Of a stretch of 64,000 nucleotides of DNA, positions 31,801-39,300 are shown in pieces; positions within the stretch are counted from its first letter, which is position 1, and the number at the start of each line of letters is the position of its first letter. Made by a program: the position numbers and the translations under genes. The notes beneath the pieces are model-generated. The model searched no databases. It was not told where the DNA came from and worked only from the letters and a program-made list of their open reading frames with translations. The stretch comes from Symbiodinium natans (lineage: Eukaryota; Sar; Dinophyceae; Suessiales; Symbiodiniaceae), in NCBI GenBank assembly GCA_905221605.1, contig CAJNDS010002160.1:419001-483000 (forward strand), written 5' to 3'.

Positions 31801-32354
31801 ATGCGAACCAGTAGAAAACACCCTACAATGCCCCAGCAAGCCGAGGCACCGCGGCCAACAGACCGGCCATCTGCTGCGACTTCTCTTCGAGCAGCTTGGT
31901 GAGGGCCTTGATCTCCATATTCTGCAACTCCACGGCCGTTTCCAGCTCAGCGACCTGCCAGAGCTTTTTGGGGGGGCTGGGGCCGCTTGCTGCGCAATTG
32001 GCATCAGTCTGCCCATGCCCTTGCCTTGGCATAGAGGAAAGTAAAGGGCTGCGACAGAGATCCCAATCCGTGGTGATGCTCCGAGCTGTTCGAGCTGTTT
32101 GCTTCTGCATCAGGAAACTGAGCGGTGTCATTGACATCCCGCACCAAGCTGTCGGTAAGCAGATCCGTGAGGGACTCATTGATGTCAGAGAGGGCTCCCA
32201 CCATGCGACCCTTCGTCGTCTTGGCGGACAGCATCGATGCTCCCTCGGCCTGGTTGCGGGCACCATTTGAGCACGTGTCTCCACTGACGAGACGTTGGCA
32301 AATCAGCCACACGCTCAGCCAACACAGCCAAGCGGTGGACACGATTCTGCCCAT
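21928..32354 (-). CDS. Multi-exon gene for a secreted, modular protein with six YWLVTG/GKMVY modules
   Basis: Exons inferred in order: 32354-32025, 31954-31850, 31562-31367, 31236-30917, 30648-30463, 29823-29011, 28259-28169, 28009-27957, 27739-27671, 27329-26955, 26896-26810, 26724-26404, 26196-26118, 25946-25864, 25731-25639, 23864-23697, about 23606-23429, 22198-22066, and perhaps 22022-21928. Phases agree at nearly every junction. The product of about 1,200 residues starts with a signal peptide, has a coiled coil, several N-glycosylation sequons and six tandem ~45-residue modules. It is probably secreted or surface-exposed. I recognise no family for the modules. Donors are about half GC, with GA and GT making up the rest. 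Weakest points: the 23.7/23.6 kb junction, the exons at 27.7 and 28.0 kb, and everything after 23.4 kb, because a stop at 23429 could be the true end. Confidence 0.75.
22066..22198 (-). CDS. Exon 18 (possible C-terminal exon)
   Basis: After AATTAG^AAC the frame reads MRTQTSYTLKLQIGEITSAT then GKSLVFGSTKYNN and AKTVTCG, a beta-rich segment with good coding composition. A donor TGCG^GCAACC would lead over 43 bp to a hydrophobic tail (FMALVLLALALGLG, 22022-21928), which could be a membrane or lipid-anchor signal. It might instead belong to another gene. Confidence 0.5.
22416..22575. repeat. GGGGAGA-rich purine tract
   Basis: Low-complexity (GGGGAGAGGAGA)n. The Gly/Arg/Glu and Pro/Ser frames on the two strands are artefacts. 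Confidence 0.9.
22916..23030. repeat. CCCTAAA array passing into CCTAAAA
   Basis: About six CCCTAAA units followed by about ten CCTAAAA units, a switch of the local unit. Confidence 0.95.
23102..23170. repeat. Half of a family A element fused to TTTAGGG
   Basis: ACTTGGAGGTTCAGGGTACT is a family A terminus. Instead of the usual interior it runs through TATATTAGGG into TTTAGGG repeats. Heptamer seems to have replaced or split the element. Confidence 0.6.
23429..23606 (-). CDS. Exon 17: module 6
   Basis: DPGLFKFVSAGDGAFWLVTA then NKMIYLVGGVWGKWNFNHDL, ending LYLGS and a TGA, possibly the true C-terminus. The ~90-bp segment between this and exon 16 is flanked by GATCC at both ends; removing it at that repeat restores NE-DP. 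No AG acceptor fits exactly. Confidence 0.7.
23697..23864 (-). CDS. Exon 16: end of module 4 and module 5
   Basis: Acceptor TTGTCAG^GCC; AGGPDNYALNYDPAC closes module 4. Module 5: RWILKPNGNGEYWLVTGSGS, PGKMVYLKSDAFSVWNWNE. A GA donor GAACGAG^GATCC fits the other modules, but the frame stays open (DPKCMSAFL), so the 3' end is open to doubt. Confidence 0.75.
24190..25610. repeat. Very long TTACTA / ACT / TATAC compound microsatellite
   Basis: About 1.4 kb of (ATTACT)n, (ACT)n, (TATACTATAC)n and mixtures, with a small unique island at 24985-25140. It fills the 1.77-kb intron between exons 15 and 16. The poly-Tyr, poly-Leu, poly-Thr and poly-Val frames here are spurious. Confidence 0.97.
25639..25731 (-). 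CDS. Exon 15: divergent module 4
   Basis: Acceptor ATTCAG^CCC; PFMLSPAEVWIVTAPDHREE then ENMDNRMIFWK. WIVTAP stands for WLVTG and RMIFWK for KMVYLK. GC donor CTGGAAG^GCC, phase 0. Confidence 0.75.
25744..25855. repeat. Family C inverted-repeat element, copy 2 (intronic)
   Basis: CTTGGCAGCCCAG on the left, CTGGGCTACCAAG on the right, filling most of the 132-bp intron between exons 14 and 15. The interior shares GGGGTTGG-TACTTTA with copy 1. Confidence 0.85.
25864..25946 (-). CDS. Exon 14: module 3, second half, and start of module 4
   Basis: Acceptor GCTGCCAG^GA completes the split Gly: GQMLYLTGSGWSLWNFGRDQ then KCKFRVVE. Phase 0 GT donor GTGGAG^GTTGAG. The downstream intron holds a family C element. 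Confidence 0.8.
26118..26196 (-). CDS. Exon 13: module 3, first half
   Basis: DAKCKWKLEEDGGEYWLVTG then PEHHTP: 26 codons plus one base. Acceptor CGTGCAG^GAC; GA donor ACTCCAG^GACTT splits a Gly codon. The join to NFNE restores the module signature NE-DxKC. Confidence 0.8.
26404..26724 (-). CDS. Exon 12: modules 1 and 2
   Basis: Enters at GGCAAG^GCC and reads ATAVQAMSNFDTLAE. Module 1: NYWIISGENHRSGQRGKMIY. Module 2: GNGQFWLVTG, AGKMVYVKNGAFHSYNFNE. It leaves phase 0 at AATGAG^GCGCT, immediately before the DxKC that closes the module. The downstream intron starts with C-rich heptamer (26315-26362). Confidence 0.8.
26733..26816. mobile_element. Family B introner: an intron that is an inverted repeat
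   Basis: Left end ACTGTCGGTTAGTAGGGAAT; reverse complement of the right end ACTGTTGGTTAGTAGGGAAT. The two arms pair for about 24 bases around a 35-base loop. The modelled intron 26725-26809 (GTTAGT...AAG) is essentially this hairpin. Confidence 0.8.
26810..26896 (-). CDS. Exon 11: short hydrophobic exon
   Basis: Twenty-nine codons, RMTIMDLAQQLQIILTAIPF then ISVSSNLLL, phase 0 to 0. It is separated from exon 10 by a 58-bp intron and from exon 12 by an 85-bp intron made of a family B element. Its donor TTG^GTTAGT is the element's end. Confidence 0.65.
26955..27329 (-). CDS. Exon 10: globular region with NVT sequon
   Basis: Starts most simply at GAGCAG^GGC (phase 0); the frame is open upstream to 27413. 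GAKLTEEEHFIASMLYDDEM, then NVTESFHGAEAARR, VGFEIQGLLSDNKLQLSVQM and a Cys-rich end (CFCGCAG). GT donor CTAAAG^GTAGAT, phase 0. Confidence 0.65.
27478..27645. repeat. AT-rich TATA/ATATA microsatellite
   Basis: Degenerate (TATAA)n and (ATAT)n tracts within an intron. The tyrosine/isoleucine-rich minus frames here are artefacts. Confidence 0.85.
27671..27739 (-). CDS. Exon 9 (tentative)
   Basis: Twenty-three codons, GPTQDSLLQANASGESHGFM then IEQ, including an NAS sequon. Acceptor GTTCAG^GGC and GA donor GAGCAG^GACAGG, phase 0 to 0, fitting exon 10. Confidence 0.45.
27957..28009 (-). CDS. Exon 8 (tentative)
   Basis: After GCTGAG^GC the frame continues the Gly codon from exon 7: NIGATTASGKANFGVPE. 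The GA donor CCCGAG^GATGG gives phase 0, but the frame stays open further (DGADDSGLNAMDRDS), so the 3' end is uncertain. Confidence 0.45.
28003..28172. mobile_element. Family C element interrupted by a TTTAGGG block (intron)
   Basis: In gene sense the intron starts with CTGGCAGCCCAGTGGTGCCC, like a family C end, and finishes TTTCTGGGCCGCTGAG^GC, like the other end. A run of about nine TTTAGGG units (28038-28107 on plus) sits between. Heptamer appears to have inserted into an introner. Confidence 0.6.
28169..28259 (-). CDS. Exon 7: small basic exon
   Basis: EMHIMSGGVPLLTRTIRLKK then RFGSGTGFSN: 30 codons plus one base. Acceptor CTACCAAG^GAG is the end of a family C element; donor AGCAACG^GCCACC lies at the start of another. 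Confidence 0.6.
28260..28375. repeat. Family C inverted-repeat element, copy 1 (intronic)
   Basis: Ends CTTGGTAGCCCAGT and ACTGGGCTACCAAG are exact inverted copies. On the gene's strand the right-hand terminus gives the acceptor CTACCAAG^GAG used by the next exon (28259). Copies also lie at 25744-25855 and, split by heptamer, 28003-28172. Confidence 0.85.
28777..28857. repeat. GAT/GAC trinucleotide microsatellite
   Basis: (GAT)n-(GAC)n-(GAT)n within the intron between exons 6 and 7. The aspartate-rich plus frame it makes is an artefact. Confidence 0.95.
29011..29823 (-). CDS. Exon 6: largest exon, unique globular region
   Basis: Open for 271 codons, phase 0 to 0; acceptor GTTGCAG^GGT, GC donor GCGGAG^GCGCC. 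Landmarks are QWGGLCLPLIDQANPFIKIL, a basic LSSRKPKAQKAPKP stretch, YSFYTWETPLERCATVVYSL and FVGGLEFDMMPSPIAE. A 48-base in-frame stretch that could itself be an intron (AAGCAG^GTCGGC to GCACAG^GAG) lies at about 29660-29707. The long plus frames here are shadows. Confidence 0.75.
30463..30648 (-). CDS. Exon 5: helical region with two cysteines
   Basis: Acceptor GCTGAG^GAG, GA donor ATGGAG^GACCAC. EKSFDWPGPIATIAKLGSAI is followed by ADCVGEGASLDALSCFAKVI. Phase 0 at both ends. A CCCTAAA run (30695-30725) lies in the upstream intron. Confidence 0.7.
30917..31236 (-). CDS. Exon 4: globular region
   Basis: Acceptor TGTGCAG^GC completes the Gly codon from exon 3. SDVRELDDAVAGKMFDAVSD and VNANSDRVKINFGRQKCQAT mark an alpha-then-beta segment. 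Donor CAAAGG^GCACG, phase 0. No family recognised. Confidence 0.75.
31367..31562 (-). CDS. Exon 3: linker
   Basis: Acceptor GGTCAG^GTG, donor CAAGAAG^GCGGG. VSQLQKDKSVHVLRSVLGKH is followed by a His-rich and Pro/Ala-rich linker. It ends with one base of a Gly codon that exon 4 completes. Confidence 0.75.
31850..31954 (-). CDS. Exon 2: coiled coil
   Basis: Begins after CTCTGGCAG^GTC, in phase 0 with exon 1. VAELETAVELQNMEIKALTK and LLEEKSQQM show a heptad pattern, suggesting oligomerisation. The 3' limit is less sure: GCG^GTGCC is preferred, ATCAAG^GCC is possible. The intron to exon 1 is 70 bp. Confidence 0.7.
32025..32354 (-). CDS. Exon 1: signal peptide and acidic N-terminal region
   Basis: Starts at ATG 32354. 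Residues 1-24 form a signal peptide (basic MGR, core TAWLCWLSVWLI, cleavage likely after SG). Sequons NES, NDT and two NSS follow. It ends in phase 0 at TATGCCAAG^GCAAGG, a near-ideal dinoflagellate GC donor. No competing reading on plus. Confidence 0.8.
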
Positions 32355-32379
32355 GGCGGTAGAAATGAGGAAAGGTGTT

Positions 32380-32760
32380 TACTGCTGTGGTAGCTGGTAG
32401 CAGAGAGCCAGGCTTTCGGAGCAGGCCAAAGGGCTGCTGACCCCGCACCGTGTGCTTACAAAGGCTTGGGACACACTGAATATATCATGGCCAAGGCGAA
32501 CTGCGGCTAATTAGGGGGGGGGGGGGGGAGACACCAGCTCAGGAGTCTGCCATTGCCATGTCGCAGCACGTCGCAGTCTCATTTCTGGCGCACTGCGGGA
32601 CCCTGCATCATCAATCCGACCTGTCCACTTGGAGTCCAGAACTGCTAGAGGGGCCTGCTCTCTCGAAGAAAGGCGGCTTGGCGAGGATGGCATACCTTCC
32701 CAGAGACCCCAGTTCTGACACAATTGCGGGGAATAGCCCTTGAGATTAGGGTTTTTGCAA
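32380..32760. other. Upstream region of the secreted-protein gene
   Basis: Should contain the promoter and spliced-leader acceptor (candidates AG just upstream of TAAACACC at about 32380). A 12-base G run is at 32514. Two opposite frames of about 60-70 codons (32511-32740) are both open; neither can be preferred. Confidence 0.35.
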
Positions 32761-33109
32761 GTTGCGGGTGTTGAGCTACATTACGGAATTTCTTTTGAGA
32801 ACGAGGGTGGGATTAACTGGTCATGGGCCCAGTGCTCACGGTTCTCCCCCCCCCAAAAAAAAAACAAAAAAACACAATAGTAATCCTGAACCAACCACAA
32901 ATCCTGCACTTGCGAACGCGCTGTTGGAGTCCCCTAAACTGGGCGCCCCGACTACCTGACAGGAGCCGATCAGGATACCTGGGGCGGCAGCGGTGGCAAG
33001 GGACGGCTCCAGGTATCCAAGAAGTAGGGTTTAGGGTTTAGGGTTTTGGGTTTTGGGTTTTGGGGTTGAAGGTTTAGCGTTTGATAAGTATGATAGGGTT
33101 AAATCCCTG

Positions 33110-33395
33110 ATTCGGCAGGTTCTGGGGACTCCGCTGCTCTGGATGGCATGCTTCGCACCTTCTGCCCCTGACGATTCGAAGACCCTGCGTTTGAGTGTTT
33201 AGGGTGTCGTGTAGGGCATACAGCAACCCAAACTGCCGAAATCGCCGCCAGGGAGCGAGGGTACTGGCGAAGCCGGAAACGAAGAGGCCTCCATCGGATG
33301 GTGTCGCTAGCATTGTATGGCGTAGATAGGCCGAGGGTTGAGTAAAGTTCAAGGCGCTCCGGAGTACCCGCCAAGTGGATCGCTGGTTTCGGACC
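33110..33395 (-). CDS. Possible exon, unknown product
   Basis: Open for about 95 codons on minus: STWRVLRSALNFTQPSAYLR, GGLFVSGFASTLAPWRRFRQ and a CEACH motif near the end. A second minus frame is also open over part of it. No family recognised. Confidence 0.35.
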
Positions 33396-33419
33396 TTCGG
33401 GGCATGGCCGAGCTAGGCA

Positions 33420-34550
33420 GTGAGGGCATACGAAACCCTTAACCCTAAACCCACAGACCCCCCAAAACCCTGAGCCCCAAGATTGGGGCAAAAAACCTTG
33501 AAACCGACGGAGGGCGTCGTCCGGGCCTGGCTTCGCCCAAGCATGGGGTCTCCCGCGCTCGACTCCTGTGGTCTACAGTGTTCACGAACTCTTTTTTTTG
33601 GGGTGGGTGGGGGAGGGGCCGGGGGGGGGGGGGGCACATGCCCGACACCTTTGGGCTGTGAAGGAAGCTTAAACAGACAAAGGGCCCTTGTAATGACAAG
33701 GTATCTTCCTTCATCAGACAGAACTGCATCGGCCATGGGTGCCGCCTCGTTCTGTGGAACTGTGAGGGACCGAAATCCCAAGGCCGCTTAAACCGAGCGT
33801 TGCAACCTCTTCCCTGAAACCTGCACGTCCAGATAAAGCCCAGCAGGTTTAAGATTTTGCATTGAGGCTCAATCCTTGTGGTTGTATCCCCCTACGTCCT
33901 CCTGGCAAACTTCAGCTGAACCCTACGCCTTCCATCAGCATAAGCCCGACAGACCCCCCAAGCGCGGAAAGCCACATGCCCTCAGCCCTAGCCGTGCATT
34001 CAGTCATCAAGCCAAAAGAGTCACTGTACGTTCAGTTGTGATAATAACGGTGTAATGTGCAACGTCCTACGATGAACTCATACCATGTGCATCTGGTTTG
34101 TGCGTCGTGACCTATCTTCGGGGAAGAGTTTGGCGCGGTGTTTACCCTTTGTGGCATAACTGGAGGTCTGGGCGCTTTGTCACGGTAACTCTGCGGTCCA
34201 CTCCCATGTAGACTGGAAAGGAAGATCACAGCATACACCAGTAGCAACCCTAAACCCGAAACCCTAAACCCTTAAGGCTTTTAAAGTGAGGCTGACAGGA
34301 GCCCTTGCTGCGAAACTAGGGGCCCTTTGTAAGCAGCATGTTCCCCTGGTTCTTAGTAGGGAATGAGGGAATGAGGGACCTACATATACCCTTTGAGGCA
34401 TTATAAAGAACAAGCCAGAAGACCCACACCAGCGTTGTTCCTCGACCCTAAAGGCCTTAGCTCCCTCAACCTCTCAACCCTAAACCCCCAAACCCTAAAA
34501 CCCGGCAAAACCCGAAAACCGGAACCTTGAGCCCTCAGCCCTCCACCCCT
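33420..34550. other. Unassigned; one family B end
   Basis: Mostly unique sequence. Poly-G/poly-T tracts at 33590-33640. CTTAGTAGGGAATGAGGGAA at 34352 is a family B terminus without a clear partner. Confidence 0.4.
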
Positions 34551-34554
34551 AAGC

Positions 34555-34850
34555 CCTCCTTAAGCCCCTTAAGCCCCTTAAAAGCCCCTTATAAACCCCT
34601 TATAAGCCCCTTATAAGCCCCTTATAAGCCCCTTATAAGCCCCTTATAAGCCCCTTATAAGCCCCTTATAAGCCCCTTATAAGCCCCTTATAAGCCCCTT
34701 ATAAGCCCCTTAAGCCTCTTAAGCCCCTTAAGCTCCCCCTAAGCCCTTCAGCCCTTAAGCCCCTTAAGCCCCTTAAGCCCCTTAAGCCCCTTAAGCCCCT
34801 TAAGCCCCTTAAGCCCCTTAAGCCCCTTAAGCCCCCCTAAGCCCCAAGCT
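34555..34850. repeat. CCCCTTATAAG / CCCCTTAAG tandem array
   Basis: About 12 copies of an 11-base unit CCCCTTATAAG, then about 12 of the 9-base CCCCTTAAG. The units contain perfect palindromes (CTTATAAG, CTTAAG). Confidence 0.95.
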
Positions 34851-34911
34851 CCCGAAGCCCCGGCAGCCCCCTTAAACCCTAAACCCTAAACCCCAAACCC
34901 TAGACCCACGC

Positions 34912-34982
34912 CTCTCCCCAGTCGTAGCTCCGCGGCCGCAGCGGCGGGGCCCCGAGCTGCGCAAAACCCAGGTCCGCCCCTC
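34912..34982 (-). CDS. Exon, unknown product
   Basis: Acceptor TGCCTCAG^GA and GC donor GGAGAG^GCGTG bound GADLGFAQLGAPPLRPRSYD then WGE: 2+69 bases, phase 1 to 0. It lies between CCCTAAA (to 34900) and TTTAGGG (from 35022) arrays. Confidence 0.65.
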
Positions 34983-35021
34983 CTGAGGCAGAGGTTTTTG
35001 AAGGCTCCGGAGGAGGCCCCT

Positions 35022-35105
35022 TTAGGGTTTAAGGTTTAGGGTTTAGGGTTCAGGGTTCAGGGTTCAGGGTTTAGGGTTTAGTCTTTTAAAGGGTTTAGGG
35101 TTTAG
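35022..35105. repeat. TTTAGGG / TTCAGGG array
   Basis: About ten units, with three TTCAGGG in a row. Confidence 0.9.
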
Positions 35106-35199
35106 GCCTTTATTAACGGATTGTTCAAGGGTTTGTCAGTAAGTGAGATCCAGGGCCTAGAATGAAGCAATGGGGCCATCAGCCACGCTTGTACCCGGA

Positions 35200-35780
35200 A
35201 AAACCCTCAAACCCTAAAGCCCCAAAAACCCCAAAACCCACAAGCCCCTCTACCCTGAACCCGAAATCCCGAACACCCTAAAACCCTAAAACCCTCAAAC
35301 CCTGAAACCCTGAAACCCTGAAACCCTCAAACCCTGAAACCCTCAAACCCTGAAACCCTCAAACCCTCAAACCCTAAAACCCCTAAAGCCCTAACACCCT
35401 CACACCCTCAAACCCTCAAACCCTAAAACCCTCAAGCCCTAAAAAAACCTTTAACAAAACCCTAAACAAACCCTAAACAAACCCTAAACAAACCCTAAAA
35501 AAACCTTAGCAAAAAAAACCTTTAAAAAACCCTTAAAAAAAACTCTAAAACCCTAAAACCCTAAAACCCTAAAACCCTAAAACCCTAAAACCCTAAAACC
35601 CTAAAACCCTAAAACCCTAAAACCCTAAAACCCTAAAACCCTAAAACCCTAAAACCCTAAAACCCTCAAGCCCTAACAAAACCGTAAAAAACCCTAAACA
35701 AGCCCATAAAAACCCTCAAAAAACCCTTTAAAAAACCCTTAAAAACCCTCAGAAAACCCTAAAACCCTAAAACCCTGCCT
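35200..35780. repeat. CCCTAAAA octamer array and derivatives
   Basis: Dominated by the 8-base unit CCCTAAAA (about 20 in a row at 35545-35665), with blocks of CCCTGAAA, CCCTCAAA and CCCTAAACAAA. Confidence 0.95.
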
Positions 35781-35832
35781 CGGCCATGGATTCCAGAAGC
35801 GCTCGGGGCCTGTCTTCAAGCCGCCATATTGG

Positions 35833-35990
35833 GGTTTGTTTTGGGGTTTAGGGTTTAGGGTTTAGGGTTTAGGGTTTAGGGTTTAGGGTTTAGGGTTTAG
35901 GGTTTAGGGTTTAGGGTTTAGGGCTAAGGGTTTAGGGCTAAGGGTTTAGGGCTCAGGGTTTAGGGCTTAGGGTTTAGGGCTTCGGGCCCC
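35833..35990. repeat. TTTAGGG array
   Basis: About 20 units, ending in a TTTAGGG/CTAAGGG alternation next to the 36055-36173 exon. Confidence 0.95.
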
Positions 35991-36054
35991 AAAATGTGCT
36001 TCGGGGATCTTGGATGGAGGGCTCTGGGCCATAATGTGCTTTGCTTTTGCGGAC

Positions 36055-36173
36055 CTTTTCAGGCTCAGGGGAGCTTTGTGGATCCGAGAGAGCGCTCCCA
36101 TCCTGGCACATTTCTGATGTAGGAGTGTACTGCTTGAAATCTACAGGGTCAAGGACATTCTTCCACATCTCTC
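36055..36173 (-). CDS. Exon, unknown product
   Basis: Polypyrimidine acceptor GTTTTCTTAG^GA and GT donor CCTGAAAAG^GTCC. EMWKNVLDPVDFKQYTPTSE, then MCQDGSALSDPQSSPEPEK: 39 codons, phase 1 to 0. This is one of the clearest short exons. Acidic and Ser/Pro-rich toward the end. Confidence 0.7.
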
Positions 36174-36629
36174 CTAAGAAAACATCAGCATGCCTGCGCA
36201 CAAGAATGTCCTACCGGGCATGCTGCCATGCCCGAACCTGTGCCTAGAAGCAAGCTGAAGAAGCCCGGAAACTCAAGTCGCATCAACCCCGTCCGAAGCA
36301 AACTCCACCCCTAAGCCCTTCTTATACCCTATAACTCCCACATCCGGAAACCGAGGACCCAGAAACCAATCCTTTAAGCTTCAACCCGCTCCCAAATCCG
36401 GGCCACTGCAGGCCTCCTCGAATCCGGCGCCCGGCCTGTGCAATCGGGGTTGAGGGAGGGTCTCGGGTTTAGGGTTTAGGGTTTAGGGCTTAGGGTTTAG
36501 GGCTTAGGGTTTTGAGTTTTTGGGGCTTGTGGCTTCGTGTCTAGGGCTTGCGGCTTAGGGCGTAGGATCTTTCACTAGTTCAGTGGACGCCAAGACAGCA
36601 AGACTGGCCGTGCTGGGTGTGGGATCCAA

Positions 36630-36750
36630 TTCTACTGCTTGCTTAAGAACCCCCCAAAAATAAAAATGATAATCCCTCTACTACTGTACCCTGAAAAGGA
36701 AGCATCTATTTTTATTCTTTGGGGGGGCCTCTTAAACATAGTAGAATTTG
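36630..36750. repeat. Inverted-repeat element family E, copy 2
   Basis: TTCTACTGCTTGCTTAAGAA on the left, with a diverged partner (CCTCTTAAACATAGTAGAA) on the right. Confidence 0.6.
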
Positions 36751-37174
36751 TGAATTCAGGGCTTCAGTGCTACCCAGAGCCTGGGCTCAGCTTTGGGTTT
36801 GGGCGCTTTTCCCCTTCTGGGAGACAGGCCTTGAGCCAGGCTATATACTTGTAGCTTGGAGGAAAACCCAGGCATCGGGTGGTGAAGATGATGGCACCTC
36901 ATATGGACCCATAGAACCCGCTAAAGGCTTCTCATACAAAAAAAACCTTGAACCCCAAACCCTCAGCCCCAAACCCCAAACCCTCAACCCCTAAACCCTA
37001 AACTGCCCTAAACCCCTCCATTCAGAACAACCCCCCCCCCCCCCCCCCGCCCCCTCAACACCGAAACTGCGAAGCCTCACGGCCCAGGGCGTGCCGCTAA
37101 ATCGGCTCTCCTCTCGCCTGGGCCGCTCCGCGGGGTTGGGGCTTTTGGGGCTTTTGGGGCTTTTGGGGGTTGGG

Positions 37175-37225
37175 CTTTGGGGTTTAGGGTTTAGGGTTTA
37201 GGGTTTGGGGTTTAGGGTCTAGGAT
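37175..37225. repeat. Short TTTAGGG array
   Basis: Seven units after a (GGGGCTTTT)n tract at 37137-37172. Confidence 0.9.
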
Positions 37226-37374
37226 GCCCGGCATACCAAGCATGGCAGCAAGACACAAAATTCCACGTTTAGAGGCAGTAAATAGCAAGTGAGTGAGCCT
37301 CCAACAACCCCTAAGCATAACTTCCTTTCAGAACCCTTTTGGAACCCTAAGTCTCTTGTTCTGCCCAAAAACCT

Positions 37375-37520
37375 TGAACCCCAGGTGTTCAGCTTCAGAA
37401 CTTTGAGTAGGTCTCATTGTTCCCTACGCCTCGCAAATCTTCAGCCCCAAGCGCATGTGACGAGCTTTTGTTCTACTTCGATTGGGGACTCGAAGGGGAC
37501 GTTCTTGGTGTTTAGGCTCC
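37375..37520 (-). CDS. Possible basic exon
   Basis: Minus frame KPFVLEPKHQERPLRVPNRS, then KARHMRLGLKICE, ending at GC donor TTTGCGAG^GCG. The plus strand is open too, so strand is provisional. Confidence 0.35.
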
Positions 37521-37539
37521 AGTACGAAGGGTTTACGGT

Positions 37540-37665
37540 TCAGGGTTTAGGGTTTCGGGTTTGGGGTTTGGGGTTTGGGGTTTAGGGTTTAGGGTTTAGG
37601 GTTTAGGGTTTAGGGTTTAGGGTTTAGGGTTTAGGGTTTAGGGTTTAGGGTTTAGGGTTTAGGGC
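37540..37665. repeat. TTTAGGG array
   Basis: About 17 units, with three TTTGGGG at the left end. Confidence 0.95.
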
Positions 37666-37689
37666 CTGGACCCACCCCCCCCCTCCCCC

Positions 37690-37778
37690 ACAAATACGCT
37701 GGGGACAAGGCGGACCGCTGAAGGGATCATGGTGCGGAAGGGCGCCTGGCGCCTGAGCCCGACACAGTTTCTCGTCTT
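37690..37778 (+). CDS. Possible exon ending at a family B terminus
   Basis: Plus frame TLGTRRTAEGIMVRKGAWRL then SPTQFLV, running up to CTTAGTAGGG (37779), a family B end. Acceptor not located. Confidence 0.35.
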
Positions 37779-37954
37779 AGTAGGGAGTCGAGGAGTTCAG
37801 CACTATAGTACCCTTACAGGGATATTTGGGCAGCAAATTCCCCTAATTCCCCAAACCGCCGTGAGTGGGAGGGGCGGCTGCTAGAATTGAGGAATGTTGG
37901 GGGCACCATTCTCATATAAAGGGCTCAGGCTTTGGGCGTTCCACCTGACACTTA

Positions 37955-38205
37955 CAACCCTAAACCCTAAACCCTAAACCCTAAACCCTAAACCCTAAAC
38001 CCTAAACCGCATTGTGGGCTTTTTGGCTGCTCGGGGCTTCGGATCTCCACTCGGACACTGAGCCCCAAAACCCCTCAAGCCGGTAACTGTCGCCACCAGA
38101 AGCCCGGAAGCCCTAAACCCTAAACCATACACCCCAAATCCTAACCCTAAACCCTGAACCCTGAACCCTGAACCCTAAACCCTAAACCCTAAACCCTTAA
38201 GTTTC
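37955..38205. repeat. Two CCCTAAA arrays around a unique segment
   Basis: Arrays at 37955-38008 and 38110-38200. The minus strand of the segment between (38010-38105) reads YRLEGFWGSVSEWRSEAPSS, a possible exon. Confidence 0.75.
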
Positions 38206-38286
38206 TGGACCCCTACAATTCCTCGAACATGTGAGCTGCTCAAGGCCCAGGCCGGCGCTGAGAGCCAGCTCCTGGGCTTTCAGGAT

Positions 38287-38700
<414 letters not shown>

Positions 38701-38704
38701 TTGG

Positions 38705-39300
38705 CGGTAGCTCCGTTTTGTGGCTTGCAGGGAGGGTTGAACCTAAGCCCTACCAGTACACCCCCAAACCCCCGAACCCCGAAATCCGCCTGAGCACTTC
38801 CGAGGCCGGGGCTGGAAAAGATATCTGGAGAGCAGGGGAATCAGGCAGCACAGCGTCATCACCTGAGCTGTGGCTTCCAAGGTACCGGTTTGGAGAGATT
38901 TGGGTGCGGAAGCTCAGGGATCCCTTGTTGTGGGTGTATCCTCGGAGTACGGGCTTGGCTCCCTTTTTGGGGATTTCTGTAGACATATATATATATATAT
39001 ATGTGTATATAGCATATATATATATATATATATACATATATGTTTGTTTCTTTTTCTTTTGGGGGGGGGGGTGGGCTGGGCGGGCATCGGAAACCCTGCA
39101 TGCCGAGAGCTTCCCAAAAGTCGGAAAAAGCGCAGCACCAATCTGGATCATGTGCTGATGGCTGCCAGAACTGCACGCAAAGTAGGTCGCAACCCGCGGG
39201 GTAATTCAGGCAGATCAAAGCAGCCTCCAACCAACGCATTGCGAGGGTCGTGTAAATCCGTCTTAAGGATGTACCCTTAACCCTGCATCCCAAACCGCAG
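38705..39300. other. Possible exons around an AT microsatellite, strand uncertain
   Basis: (AT)n at 38985-39043. Left of it minus reads GAKPVLRGYTHNKGSLSFRT and plus reads RYRFGEIWVRKLRDPLLWVY; right of it minus reads RWLEAALICLNYPAGCDLLC. Both strands stay open, so no exon is assigned. Confidence 0.35.
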
